From NCBI RefSeq assembly GCF_020511155.1, contig NZ_CP041216.1, positions 2,418,001 to 2,482,000 on the forward strand: a stretch of 64,000 nucleotides of DNA, given 5' to 3'. Of this stretch, positions 1 through 7,929 are shown in pieces. Made by a program: the position numbers and the translations under genes. How positions within the stretch are numbered: the first letter of the stretch is position 1; each line of letters begins with the position of its first letter. The stretch comes from Shewanella glacialimarina (lineage in GTDB: Bacteria > Pseudomonadota > Gammaproteobacteria > Enterobacterales > Shewanellaceae). Below the pieces are notes generated by a model that saw nothing but the letters and a program-made list of their open reading frames with translations, was not told where the DNA came from and ran no database searches.

Positions 1-185
1 GACTCAAATGCCTTACCAGTTCCTATTGCCTCCACTTCATCGCGAATCGGCATCATTTTAGTAGTAGCAAATACCACATTAGGAATAGGTTTTTCGTGCT
101 GAACTTTATTTTGTTTAGGCTGCATGGCTTGATAGCCATAAGCTGCAATGCCAACAACTGCGATTATTAATATTATTTTTTTCAT
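1..185 (-). CDS. RND efflux periplasmic adaptor (membrane fusion protein), N-terminal fragment
   Basis: Only the first 61 codons are present; the gene runs off the left edge. Reading from the ATG at 185, it opens with MKKIILIIAVVGIAAYGYQ, one hydrophobic N-terminal helix or signal anchor. This is followed by a segment containing FATTKMMPIRDEVEAIGTGKA, which fits the start of the mature HlyD/AcrA-type adaptor fold, where a VEAIGT-like strand begins the barrel domain. Such adaptors bridge an inner-membrane RND pump and an outer-membrane channel; the pump gene would be expected further left. The family call is inferred from this short pattern. The substrate cannot be told. Confidence 0.7.
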   Translation of the reverse strand, partial: MKKIILIIAVVGIAAYGYQAMQPKQNKVQHEKPIPNVVFATTKMMPIRDEVEAIGTGKAFE

Positions 186-492
186 CAGTTAACCATTCTT
201 TATCGGGATATTGTAATCATGCAATGACCTAACACTGGATAATGTTTTTTATACTGTGTCAGATAAGTGTTTAGTGAAGTAATAGTGCAAACTAGTAAAA
301 ATAGATCACTCATCATTGCAATTATTTAATTAATTTTTCAGATATAAGTTTTTACACAAACTCAATGAGGTAAATTACTTGATGTTGATTCTACTCAGTC
401 AGTTATTAGCTGCAAGGCGTTTTACCTTTCCTTACAAATTAGACACATTTAGTAAATTAGTTATCTGACTAACTTAAAAAGTTTGATCCAAA
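186..492. other. AT-rich intergenic region
   Basis: About 300 bases between the adaptor start and the terminator behind bamC. It should contain the adaptor promoter on the minus strand. I see no coding signal, repeat or convincing RNA structure here. Confidence 0.5.
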
Positions 493-522
493 AAAAAGAG
501 ATGCCAGTGGGCATCTCTTTTT
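493..522 (-). terminator. Rho-independent terminator of dapA-bamC
   Basis: A perfect 13-bp stem (AAAAAGAGATGCC, with its complement at 510-522) closes a four-base loop. It is flanked by A on one side and T on the other, so it could act on both strands. It lies about 30 bases past the bamC stop. Confidence 0.9.
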
Positions 523-549
523 CAAATAAAAGTAACTAAATAATAGTCA

Positions 550-1650
550 TTAAAGCACTTTTCGCTCTTCTTTCATCGCTTGATAGAGACGTTTATAAAC
601 TTCTGCAATTGCTTCATTTTTAAGCGGTTCATCAGTTATATCATGAAACAAGATTTTAGTTTCATCTTTGTTATCTGTAGTACGCAGCAACAGTCGATAA
701 CTACCTTTCTCAAGTGTTAATTTCTCCTCGCCCCACAGTGAGCTCCAGAAACCACCACTTTCTTCTAAGTTAAGATAAAATAGACCTTTACTGGTATCCA
801 TATCGATAACATCTAAGCCTAATTCAGGTAATACGATACGTAGGCGATCCCATGTTTTGCTAAAGCTAGCTTTTGCAAGCCAGTATGATTCAGCTTCAGC
901 ACCTGGTTCAACAAGATCAATATCTATCCCTAAGCTTTGCTCAATACGTGCGGCTTGAAGTGCACGCTCACGCTCAACACCCATATACGACACTGTGTTA
1001 TTAAGCATATCAATGGTATAACGACGTTTATCATCACCCGTTAAGAATATATCTTGCAAGTCTTCATCGTAATACTCTTCATGCTCGACTAGGCTAATAG
1101 CAACATCACCCGTTCTACCATGTGGCTTAACATTGATATCAAACTGATAACGTTGACGCAGTAAATACACTTTATCATTTCCGAACCAACTTGTTTCTAA
1201 TACGTCCTGGCTTTCTATCCAGTCTGTCTCAACAACACCAGTTTCAAAATTATCCGTACGTTTAGCTATGTTATTCTTAGCTAAATAGCTATTGATAACA
1301 TTAAATATTTCTTGCTTTAAGTCGGTTGAATTATCAACGGATTCAATAATGATTTTTATATTGTTGCTACTTTCTTCAACATGAGTACCCTCTGCCATTG
1401 CAATAATTTGCAATGGTGGACGAATATCTAATCGCTTGCCAACAATAGTAGTATCAACTTTGTTACTGACATTTGGAATATCGAACTCTTTGCTGTAGTT
1501 AGGTTGCTTCAATCCAGATGGAATCTTCAACAAAGCGGCCGATTGAGTTTGAGCATACTCTTCATTACCATTAGCCTGGCGACGATCTATAGGCGTACTA
1601 CAGGCTGCAAGCGTTGTTATCAGTAATAGAGGGGTGACTTTTTTAAACAT
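550..1650 (-). CDS. bamC: Outer membrane protein assembly factor BamC (lipoprotein)
   Basis: Lipoprotein of the BAM complex that inserts beta-barrel proteins into the outer membrane. The 366-residue product starts with a lipoprotein signal, MFKKVTPLLLITTLAACSTP, with a clear lipobox (LAAC) whose cysteine would be acylated. An unstructured stretch follows, then two mixed alpha/beta domains as in E. coli BamC, which is slightly shorter (about 344 residues). The gene follows dapA after only three bases, the order seen in E. coli (dapA-bamC), so the two are cotranscribed. The identification rests on synteny, the lipobox, length and the conserved C-terminal part (WDRLRIVLPELGLDV). Confidence 0.93.
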   Translation of the reverse strand: MFKKVTPLLLITTLAACSTPIDRRQANGNEEYAQTQSAALLKIPSGLKQPNYSKEFDIPNVSNKVDTTIVGKRLDIRPPLQIIAMAEGTHVEESSNNIKIIIESVDNSTDLKQEIFNVINSYLAKNNIAKRTDNFETGVVETDWIESQDVLETSWFGNDKVYLLRQRYQFDINVKPHGRTGDVAISLVEHEEYYDEDLQDIFLTGDDKRRYTIDMLNNTVSYMGVERERALQAARIEQSLGIDIDLVEPGAEAESYWLAKASFSKTWDRLRIVLPELGLDVIDMDTSKGLFYLNLEESGGFWSSLWGEEKLTLEKGSYRLLLRTTDNKDETKILFHDITDEPLKNEAIAEVYKRLYQAMKEERKVL

Positions 1651-1653
1651 GTA

Positions 1654-2538
1654 TTATTGCACCTTAATTTGCGCTTTTTTCATAGACTCTAGTAACAGAC
1701 CATGAAACTGCTCAGAAAGTTCAGTTAACGGCAAACGAATATGTCCGTGGGTAATAAGTCCCATACGATGAACAGCCCATTTAACTGGGATAGGGTTTGC
1801 TTCACAAAATAATGAACTGTATAAGCCACGAAGTGGTTCATCAATTTCAGCAGCCAGTTGTGCATTTCCCGCAAGAGCGGCATCACACATGGCCTTAAAC
1901 GCATGGGGTACTATGTTATTAGCTACCGAAATAACACCATTACCACCAGCAAGTAGAAACTCGCGAGCCGTCGCATCATCACCACTGTAAAGAATAAAGT
2001 CATCACCACATAATTGTCGTAATAAAGCAACGCGGCTCACATCACCAGTGGCTTCTTTTACACCAATAATATTACTAACTGTACATAACTCAGCAACGGT
2101 TTCCGGCTTCATATCTACTGCAGTGCGCCCTGGCACATTATACAAAATTTGTGGAATATCTGTACTCGCTGCAATAGCTTTATAATGTGCGATCAGGCCT
2201 TTAGGTGTTGGCTTGTTGTAATAAGGTGTAACACCCAACATGGCACTTACACCTGAATTTTGCATGCCTTTAGTCAGCTCTATTGCTTCAGCAGTTGCAT
2301 TTGCGCCGTTGCCACCAATAATAGGTACTCGTCCGGCGGCAAATTTTACAGTTTGATTAACAACCGCAATATGTTCTTTCATCGGTAACGTGGCAGATTC
2401 GCCAGTTGTACCCACTGCAACAATGGCATCGGTACCTTGATTAATATGAAAATCTACCAGTCCTTCAAGACTTGCATAATCTATTGTGCCATCACTATTC
2501 ATAGGTGTGATTAAGGCTACGATGCTTCCGTTTTTCAT
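1654..2538 (-). CDS. dapA: 4-hydroxy-tetrahydrodipicolinate synthase
   Basis: Condenses pyruvate with aspartate semialdehyde in the lysine/diaminopimelate pathway. The 294-residue TIM-barrel protein has the family landmarks at the E. coli positions: T44-T45 in GTTGES, Y133 and R138 in YNVPGRT, and the Schiff-base lysine K161 in GVKEATGD. The start is preceded by a GGGGA ribosome site. It is the first gene of the dapA-bamC pair and is divergent from gcvR, as in E. coli. No lysine riboswitch is evident upstream. Confidence 0.97.
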   Translation of the reverse strand: MKNGSIVALITPMNSDGTIDYASLEGLVDFHINQGTDAIVAVGTTGESATLPMKEHIAVVNQTVKFAAGRVPIIGGNGANATAEAIELTKGMQNSGVSAMLGVTPYYNKPTPKGLIAHYKAIAASTDIPQILYNVPGRTAVDMKPETVAELCTVSNIIGVKEATGDVSRVALLRQLCGDDFILYSGDDATAREFLLAGGNGVISVANNIVPHAFKAMCDAALAGNAQLAAEIDEPLRGLYSSLFCEANPIPVKWAVHRMGLITHGHIRLPLTELSEQFHGLLLESMKKAQIKVQ

Positions 2539-2888
2539 CTATCATTCCCCAAGTTTTCAGGATTTGCTATGTTACTGATGCTATCCACTAATGACAAGCA
2601 TTAGCAGTGCTCAAATCAAAATTACCCGAAAAAGCCATTTCACCTTGATTCGGCATAAAGTAGCAATATTTTATGCTTTATAGCGAAGAGATTACACATT
2701 CTTAATAGTTTTTTTAGATATCCATCTTTCAGCTGATTAAAATTACATCGATTACGCTAAGTATTATTTTTATTCTATCGTTTTAAGGAGGTTTGTTACG
2801 ATGATATGATAATATTACTGGTTGCATAGACGTATAGTATGTTTAAAGACATCACTCGATATTTCATTCTAACAAATGAGGAAAATCC
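2539..2888. promoter_or_regulatory. Divergent dapA/gcvR control region
   Basis: 350 bases that must carry both promoters. A perfect Shine-Dalgarno-like AAGGAGG lies at 2785-2791, not in front of gcvR but before two tiny frames: ATG ATA TGA at 2801-2809 and a seven-codon frame at 2806-2829. The gcvR site itself (ATGAGGAAA just before 2889) is weaker. A short imperfect hairpin (CTAATG/CATTAG) lies near 2587-2604. No known riboswitch was recognised. Confidence 0.45.
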
Positions 2889-3428
2889 ATGACCAACTAT
2901 CTGGTCGTTACCGCAATGGGTGCAGATCGCCCTGGTTTAGTCAGTCGCTTAGCGCGTTTAGCCAGTGATTGTGATTGTGATATCGTTGATAGCCGTATGG
3001 CGCTATTTGGTAATGAATTTACCCTAATAATGATGATTTCGGGCTCATGGCCAGCAATTACTAAAATTGAAACTATGCTACCCAGTCTCAGTGTTGAACT
3101 AGAGCTGATGACCGTGATGAAACGGACATCAAAACATGTGCCTAAAAATTATGTATCGCGTGTAGAAGTGACCATAAGTGGTGAAGACCAACGTGGCACT
3201 ATGAAAACAATTACCCAATTTTTAGCCGAGCGCTCACTTGATTTGGCCGCGGTACGTTCCCATGCCGATGATAATGAAGGTCTGCAAACCCAGTCGATAT
3301 TCTTAGCGATTAATATTCCTGATAAAGTCGATTTAACCAAGTTAGAAACATCAATTTATCAATTGGCTGAAGAAATGAATCTCGAGTGCAGCATCAAGTT
3401 AATGCAAGGCACAAGTTCATCACAATAA
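2889..3428 (+). CDS. gcvR: Glycine cleavage system transcriptional repressor GcvR
   Basis: A 179-residue protein with two ACT domains (about residues 5-75 and 92-165). The N-terminal stretch MTNYLVVTAMGADRPGLVSR is typical of GcvR. In E. coli, GcvR binds GcvA and represses the glycine cleavage operon when glycine is low; it does not bind DNA itself. Its position divergent from dapA and upstream of bcp matches the enterobacterial and Shewanella arrangement. No HTH is present, as expected. Confidence 0.9.
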   Translation: MTNYLVVTAMGADRPGLVSRLARLASDCDCDIVDSRMALFGNEFTLIMMISGSWPAITKIETMLPSLSVELELMTVMKRTSKHVPKNYVSRVEVTISGEDQRGTMKTITQFLAERSLDLAAVRSHADDNEGLQTQSIFLAINIPDKVDLTKLETSIYQLAEEMNLECSIKLMQGTSSSQ

Positions 3429-3514
3429 ACATGAGTTAAACTATATTCCATTACCTAGCGTATCTTGTGTAATTAGGCCCAGAAATACCTTCTTATATCT
3501 GACAAGGAATAAAC

Positions 3515-3979
3515 ATGAACACCTTAAAAACGGGTGATAAAGCGCCCTTATTTACACTGCAAAACCAATTTGACCAAGCAATTTCATTACAAGACTGCCT
3601 AAAGAAAGGCCCAGTTTTGGTTTATTTTTATCCAAAAGCATCTACCCCCGGTTGTACTGTTCAAGCACAGGGCTTGCGTGATATCAAGCAGCAACTGGAT
3701 AACTTAAACATCACTGTTTTAGGCATAAGCCCGGATCCAGTTGCTAAGCTACAAAAGTTTTCTGATAAACAAGCATTAAATTTTCACTTACTCAGTGATG
3801 AAGATCATGCTGTTGCTGATGCATTTGGCGTTTGGGGTGAAAAGAAATTTATGGGTAAAACTTTTGACGGGATACATCGATTAAGTTTTATTGTAGGCAC
3901 TGAAGGTAAAGTCACTCAGTTCATTAATAAATTCAAAACTAAAGATCATCATGAAGTGGTACTTGAACTCTTTAAATAG
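3515..3979 (+). CDS. bcp: Thioredoxin-dependent peroxiredoxin Bcp/PrxQ (one-Cys variant)
   Basis: Cytosolic peroxidase that reduces hydroperoxides. The 154-residue product has the AhpC/TSA fold, with the peroxidatic cysteine C47 in STPGCTVQA and the downstream signature FGVWGEKKFMGKTFDGIHR. E. coli Bcp has a resolving cysteine five residues after the peroxidatic one; here that position (52) is glutamine. The only other cysteine is C28, so this should work as a one-Cys enzyme or use a different resolving partner. An AAGGAA site precedes the ATG. It lies 86 bases after gcvR and ends in a strong terminator. Confidence 0.95.
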   Translation: MNTLKTGDKAPLFTLQNQFDQAISLQDCLKKGPVLVYFYPKASTPGCTVQAQGLRDIKQQLDNLNITVLGISPDPVAKLQKFSDKQALNFHLLSDEDHAVADAFGVWGEKKFMGKTFDGIHRLSFIVGTEGKVTQFINKFKTKDHHEVVLELFK

Positions 3980-4032
3980 CATGGCTACTAGTTTTATTTA
4001 ACTACTTAAAATACCAAAAAAGTTATACGAAT

Positions 4033-4062
4033 AAAAAGGCTTAGTATTAACTAAGCCTTTTT
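4033..4062 (+). terminator. Bidirectional terminator between bcp and the antiporter gene
   Basis: A 13-bp stem (AAAAAGGCTTAGT, with its complement at 4050-4062), an ATTA loop and a T run. It lies between converging genes and can serve both. Confidence 0.9.
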
Positions 4063-4085
4063 TAACAACTCTTATATGGTTAACA

Positions 4086-6233
4086 TTAGGATTTTAACGG
4101 TGGCTCTTTGTTATCCAAAGACTCATTCTCATTTGTAACAAGCGTGTCGTTAAGCACTTCATCATTCGATAATTGAATATCTAAAGCCTCAGACTCTTTC
4201 TCAATTCTAGCCTCTTCAATCAAAGCAGCCTGCTCTTCTTCAAGTAACTTAGCTTTTTCTTGTTCCTCGAATAGTGCTAGCTCTTCTTCTTTACGACGAG
4301 CTTTCTCAAGTGCGCGTTGCTCCGCTTCTTCAGCTTCACGTATAGCACGTGCTTCAGCAGCAGCCTTTGCTTCTTCTTCTGCTTTAACCTTAGCTAAACG
4401 AGCGGCTTCTTCATCTAACGTTCGCTGAATAATTGCTTGTTCCTGTGCTTCTTGAGGTAATAAGCTAATTAATTCAATCCCTACAGGCAACTTTTGGGTT
4501 TCAGCAGTTATCACTTTCAACTTAGCCTCTTTAGTTATATAAACCAAAGGAATAGCTGTCTCACCGTAACGCTCACGGAACTTTTCATAACTGAAGTTTT
4601 CGGTAATATTAGTCACCTTGAGAACAGCACCTTTAGCCATTAAACTGGCTATTTTGGCATAGCTTATCCCTTCACCAAATAAGCATAACCGCTGTAAATA
4701 AGACTCAGACAGTTGATGACGGCCACTGCCAACATTTGTTTCACTATTATTTAGACCATACACTTTTTCCGAGCCAAATAAATCTTGGAAATGGAAACTG
4801 ACCAAAGGATTCAATTGACGATAAGGAGACATAACTAACACTCTGCCTATACCGCTTAAGTCCATGTAGTTAGTAGCATGTTCAGATGCTGGGTTACCGA
4901 AGTAAACAGGAATATTTTCCATACGGGCTTGACGAATACTGTCCCAGTTACTGTCTGCTAACACAACTTTAATGTTTTTAGCTAATAGTTGGGTGGCTAA
5001 TTCTCGAGCAAATTTAGACGCGCCATAAATAAGCAAACCTTGGTTTGAACCTTCTTTAACGCCTAAAAACTTTGCCCAGGGGCCTGCGGTTAAACTTTGA
5101 ATAACTACGGTACCAATAATGATAAAAAATACTAATGGCACGATAGAGCTTGCACCGTGTACACCAAGCTCTTCTAATTTAATCGCAAACAGTGATGAAA
5201 TGGCTGCCGCAACAATACCCCGTGGTGCAACCCAACTCAAAAACCATTTATCTTTTGAGGTTAAACTGGTGCCCAGTGCCGAGGTCCAGATACTTAATGG
5301 ACGCGCTACAAGCATGACGACAAACAGTACACCAAAGGCACCAATACCCAGTCCTAACATAGCGTCAGAATCTAAACGTGCTGCAAGTAAAATAAACAGT
5401 GCTGAAATAAGCAATACTGTTAAGGTTTCTTTAAATTCTAGAATATCGGCAATGTCTACACCACGCATGTTGGCAAGCCAAATACCCATTACAGTAACCG
5501 TTAAGAGTCCTGATTCATGTTGTAATAAGTTAGAGCCGACGAATACACCCAACATTATCGTTAACACCGCTGTATTACGCAGATAATGTGGGAAGACGTT
5601 ATTTCTTAGTGCTACACCAATGAAGTAACCCGCGGCTGCACCTATGCCAAAACCAATCACTAAAGTGAGGCCCAATGCATACAATACGTGTGTTGTAGGA
5701 TCTGCGGTAACGGCAACATATTCGTAAACTAACACCGCGAATAATGCACCTATGGGATCAATAACAATACCTTCCCAACGTAATATACTGGCTAATTTAG
5801 CTTTAGGTTGAACCGTACGCAACATGGGTACAATTACCGTTGGCCCTGTGACAACAACTAACGCGCCAAATAGAAATGCGACAGGCCAATCAAATCCCAT
5901 GAAATAGTGCGCAGCAGGGGTAATACATGCCCAAGTAATCACTGCGCCTATGGTGACAAGATTAGTCACCATACGACTGTTATCTTTAATCTCTTTGAAA
6001 TTGAGCGTCAATGCCCCCTCAAAAAGGATCACAGCTACACCCAATGAAATGATAGGGAACAATAGATCACCAAAAATTTCATCGGGATTAAGAATATTCA
6101 ATCCAGGTCCGAGTAACAATCCACATAACAGTAGTGGTAAAATGGCAGGTAATCTTAATTTCCAGCCTGCCCATTGACACAAAAGCGACAATACACCGAT
6201 TAATGCCAGCATACCCGTGATGTGTTCAACCAT
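4086..6233 (-). CDS. CPA1/NhaP-type cation:proton antiporter with TrkA-N-like domain and long charged C-terminal tail
   Basis: A 715-residue inner-membrane protein. Residues 1-390 form about a dozen hydrophobic helices with CPA family motifs (LFEGAL near 70, GPTVIVP and EGIVIDPIGA near 130-165), so it probably exchanges Na+ or K+ for H+. Residues about 395-520 look like a Rossmann TrkA-N/RCK module (LLIYGASKFARELATQLLAKN, then VVLADSN), suggesting gating by a nucleotide or ion. Residues about 593-690 are a long run of E, A, K and R with heptad-like pattern, predicted as a coiled coil, ending in an acidic tail. That tail is unusual for the family. The gene is monocistronic between two convergent or distant neighbours. 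The ion specificity is not evident. Confidence 0.85.
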   Translation of the reverse strand: MVEHITGMLALIGVLSLLCQWAGWKLRLPAILPLLLCGLLLGPGLNILNPDEIFGDLLFPIISLGVAVILFEGALTLNFKEIKDNSRMVTNLVTIGAVITWACITPAAHYFMGFDWPVAFLFGALVVVTGPTVIVPMLRTVQPKAKLASILRWEGIVIDPIGALFAVLVYEYVAVTADPTTHVLYALGLTLVIGFGIGAAAGYFIGVALRNNVFPHYLRNTAVLTIMLGVFVGSNLLQHESGLLTVTVMGIWLANMRGVDIADILEFKETLTVLLISALFILLAARLDSDAMLGLGIGAFGVLFVVMLVARPLSIWTSALGTSLTSKDKWFLSWVAPRGIVAAAISSLFAIKLEELGVHGASSIVPLVFFIIIGTVVIQSLTAGPWAKFLGVKEGSNQGLLIYGASKFARELATQLLAKNIKVVLADSNWDSIRQARMENIPVYFGNPASEHATNYMDLSGIGRVLVMSPYRQLNPLVSFHFQDLFGSEKVYGLNNSETNVGSGRHQLSESYLQRLCLFGEGISYAKIASLMAKGAVLKVTNITENFSYEKFRERYGETAIPLVYITKEAKLKVITAETQKLPVGIELISLLPQEAQEQAIIQRTLDEEAARLAKVKAEEEAKAAAEARAIREAEEAEQRALEKARRKEEELALFEEQEKAKLLEEEQAALIEEARIEKESEALDIQLSNDEVLNDTLVTNENESLDNKEPPLKS

Positions 6234-6616
6234 AATATTTTCCTTTTCTTATTCTCAATACAAGTTTTCAAGTACTGACTAATTTTTATTTGCATAACAG
6301 CTAATCCGCTAAGGATTCACTTATAGTGGCAATAAAAGTCTGGTTTAACCCAATCAATCTGTTGCTAAAGTAACATGACAGTAATTAAGAGGCATAAAAA
6401 AACCATCACTCATAAGTGAGGTTATTATCAAATTAAATCACTAAGCCAATGATATTAAACTAATAAAAATTACTATTCTGATAAAATGTCGACAAATGAA
6501 TTTATGCATATAAAATACTAATTTCTATCTGTGTTCAAGTCATTTTTAGATCTAAACTATATTTCTTTTTACTTACTAAAAACAAAATAACATTTTGATT
6601 ATTAATTGTTTTAAAA
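6234..6616. other. AT-rich intergenic region upstream of the antiporter gene
   Basis: The antiporter promoter must lie here. An imperfect hairpin (AACC-TCACT with AGTGA-GGTT around CATA) occurs near 6400-6425. No ORF with coding character was found. Confidence 0.4.
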
Positions 6617-6620
6617 TAAC

Positions 6621-6646
6621 AAAGCCTAAGACAGTGCTTAGGCTTT
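6621..6646 (-). terminator. Terminator of the prp operon
   Basis: A 10-bp stem, AAAGCCTAAG with CTTAGGCTTT, around a six-base loop, about 30 bases past the prpF stop. The minus strand continues with an AT-rich tail. Confidence 0.85.
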
Positions 6647-6676
6647 TAAACTACACAATGATCAAAACCAGATACG

Positions 6677-7849
6677 TTAGTCTTGAGGTATACGCACACT
6701 ACCTTCCATTAATACTCTAGCACTGCGACTCATTATAGCTTTAGTCACCTGCCAGTTACCATCAATCAACTTAGCTTCCGCCCCTACACGTAAAGTACCT
6801 GAGGGGTGACCAAAGGTAACAGATTGGCGCTCAATGCCGCCAGCCGCAAGATTAACTAATGTCCCCGGTATAGCTGCTGCAGTGCCAATAGCAACCGCTG
6901 CTGTGCCCATCATGGCATGGTGCAATTTACCCATTGATAGCGCTCTCACCGATAAATCAATTTCTGAAGCACTAATCGCTTTACCACTTGAACTAACATA
7001 ATCGGCTTCAGGTGCAACAAAGGCAACTTTAGGTGTATGTTGGCGGGTTTTAGCTTCTTCTAAATGGCTGATTAGTCCCATTTTTAATGCACCATAGGCT
7101 CGAATAGTTTCAAATTTTGCCAAAGCTGCTTCATCGTTATTAATCGCGTCTTGCAACTCTATTCCGCAGTAACCTATATCTACAGCGTTTAAAAATATCG
7201 TCGGGATACCCGCATTAATCATAGTTACGGTAAATGTGCCAATGTTAGGCACGTCTAATTGATCAACCACATTACCTGTAGGAAACATCGCCCCTTCACC
7301 ATCGGCAGGGTCTAAAAACTCAACTTGTACTTCAGCGGCTGGAAACGTCACGCCATCAAGTTCAAAGTCACCCGTTTCTTGTACTTCGCCGTTTGTTATA
7401 GGTACATGAGCAATAATCGTCTTGTGAATATTGGCTTGCCATATACGCACAACTGTTGTCCCATTTACTGGCACTCGGCTTGGTTCGATTAATCCATTAC
7501 TTACGGCAAATGAACCAACTGCAGCAGTTAAGTTGCCGCAATTACCACTCCAGTCTATGAAGAGTTTATCTATCGCTACCTGGCCAAATAAGTAATCTAC
7601 ATCATGTTCAGGCTGGGTGCTTTTTGATAAAAGTACTACTTTACTAGTACTTGAGGTCGCACCGCCCATACCATCTGTATGCTTGCAATAAGGATCTGGG
7701 CTGCCAATAACTCTGAGTAATATCTCATCACGGGCGTTACCGGCTACTTGAGCTGCTACCGGTAAATCAGTGATATTAAAAAAGACTCCTTTACTTGTCC
7801 CGCCACGCATATAGGTAGCGGGTATTTTTATCTGTGGTTTAAACGTCAT
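6677..7849 (-). CDS. prpF: 2-methylaconitate cis-trans isomerase PrpF
   Basis: Isomerises the trans-methylaconitate made by AcnD to the cis form used by aconitase in the 2-methylcitrate cycle. The 390-residue product has the PrpF signatures near the N-terminus (ATYMRGGTSKGVFF), the C/GN motif (DWSGNCGNLTAAVGSF near 105-120) and MMGTAAVAIGTAAAIPG. It belongs to the DAP-epimerase-like fold. It is the last gene of the operon, always paired with acnD in genomes that lack prpD. A terminator-like hairpin stands directly before its AAGGATAAAGT ribosome site, so translation or transcription of prpF may be reduced relative to acnD. Confidence 0.95.
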   Translation of the reverse strand: MTFKPQIKIPATYMRGGTSKGVFFNITDLPVAAQVAGNARDEILLRVIGSPDPYCKHTDGMGGATSSTSKVVLLSKSTQPEHDVDYLFGQVAIDKLFIDWSGNCGNLTAAVGSFAVSNGLIEPSRVPVNGTTVVRIWQANIHKTIIAHVPITNGEVQETGDFELDGVTFPAAEVQVEFLDPADGEGAMFPTGNVVDQLDVPNIGTFTVTMINAGIPTIFLNAVDIGYCGIELQDAINNDEAALAKFETIRAYGALKMGLISHLEEAKTRQHTPKVAFVAPEADYVSSSGKAISASEIDLSVRALSMGKLHHAMMGTAAVAIGTAAAIPGTLVNLAAGGIERQSVTFGHPSGTLRVGAEAKLIDGNWQVTKAIMSRSARVLMEGSVRIPQD

Positions 7850-7865
7850 ACTTTATCCTTAAAAA

Positions 7866-7895
7866 AGGCGGTGATGGTAACCCCATACACCGCCT
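7866..7895 (-). terminator. Terminator-like hairpin between acnD and prpF
   Basis: The stem AGGCGGTG/CACCGCCT extends inward by ATGG/CCAT and is followed on the minus strand by six T residues. It lies inside the operon, 16 bases before prpF, so it probably acts as a partial terminator or mRNA stabiliser. Confidence 0.7.
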
Positions 7896-7929
7896 CTTTC
7901 TGATGATTGATTATTTCTTCATGCTAAAA

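Noticed and set aside
5119..5586. 155-codon plus-strand frame inside the antiporter gene
   Set aside because: It is antisense to a well-supported membrane protein gene and has no protein-like features.
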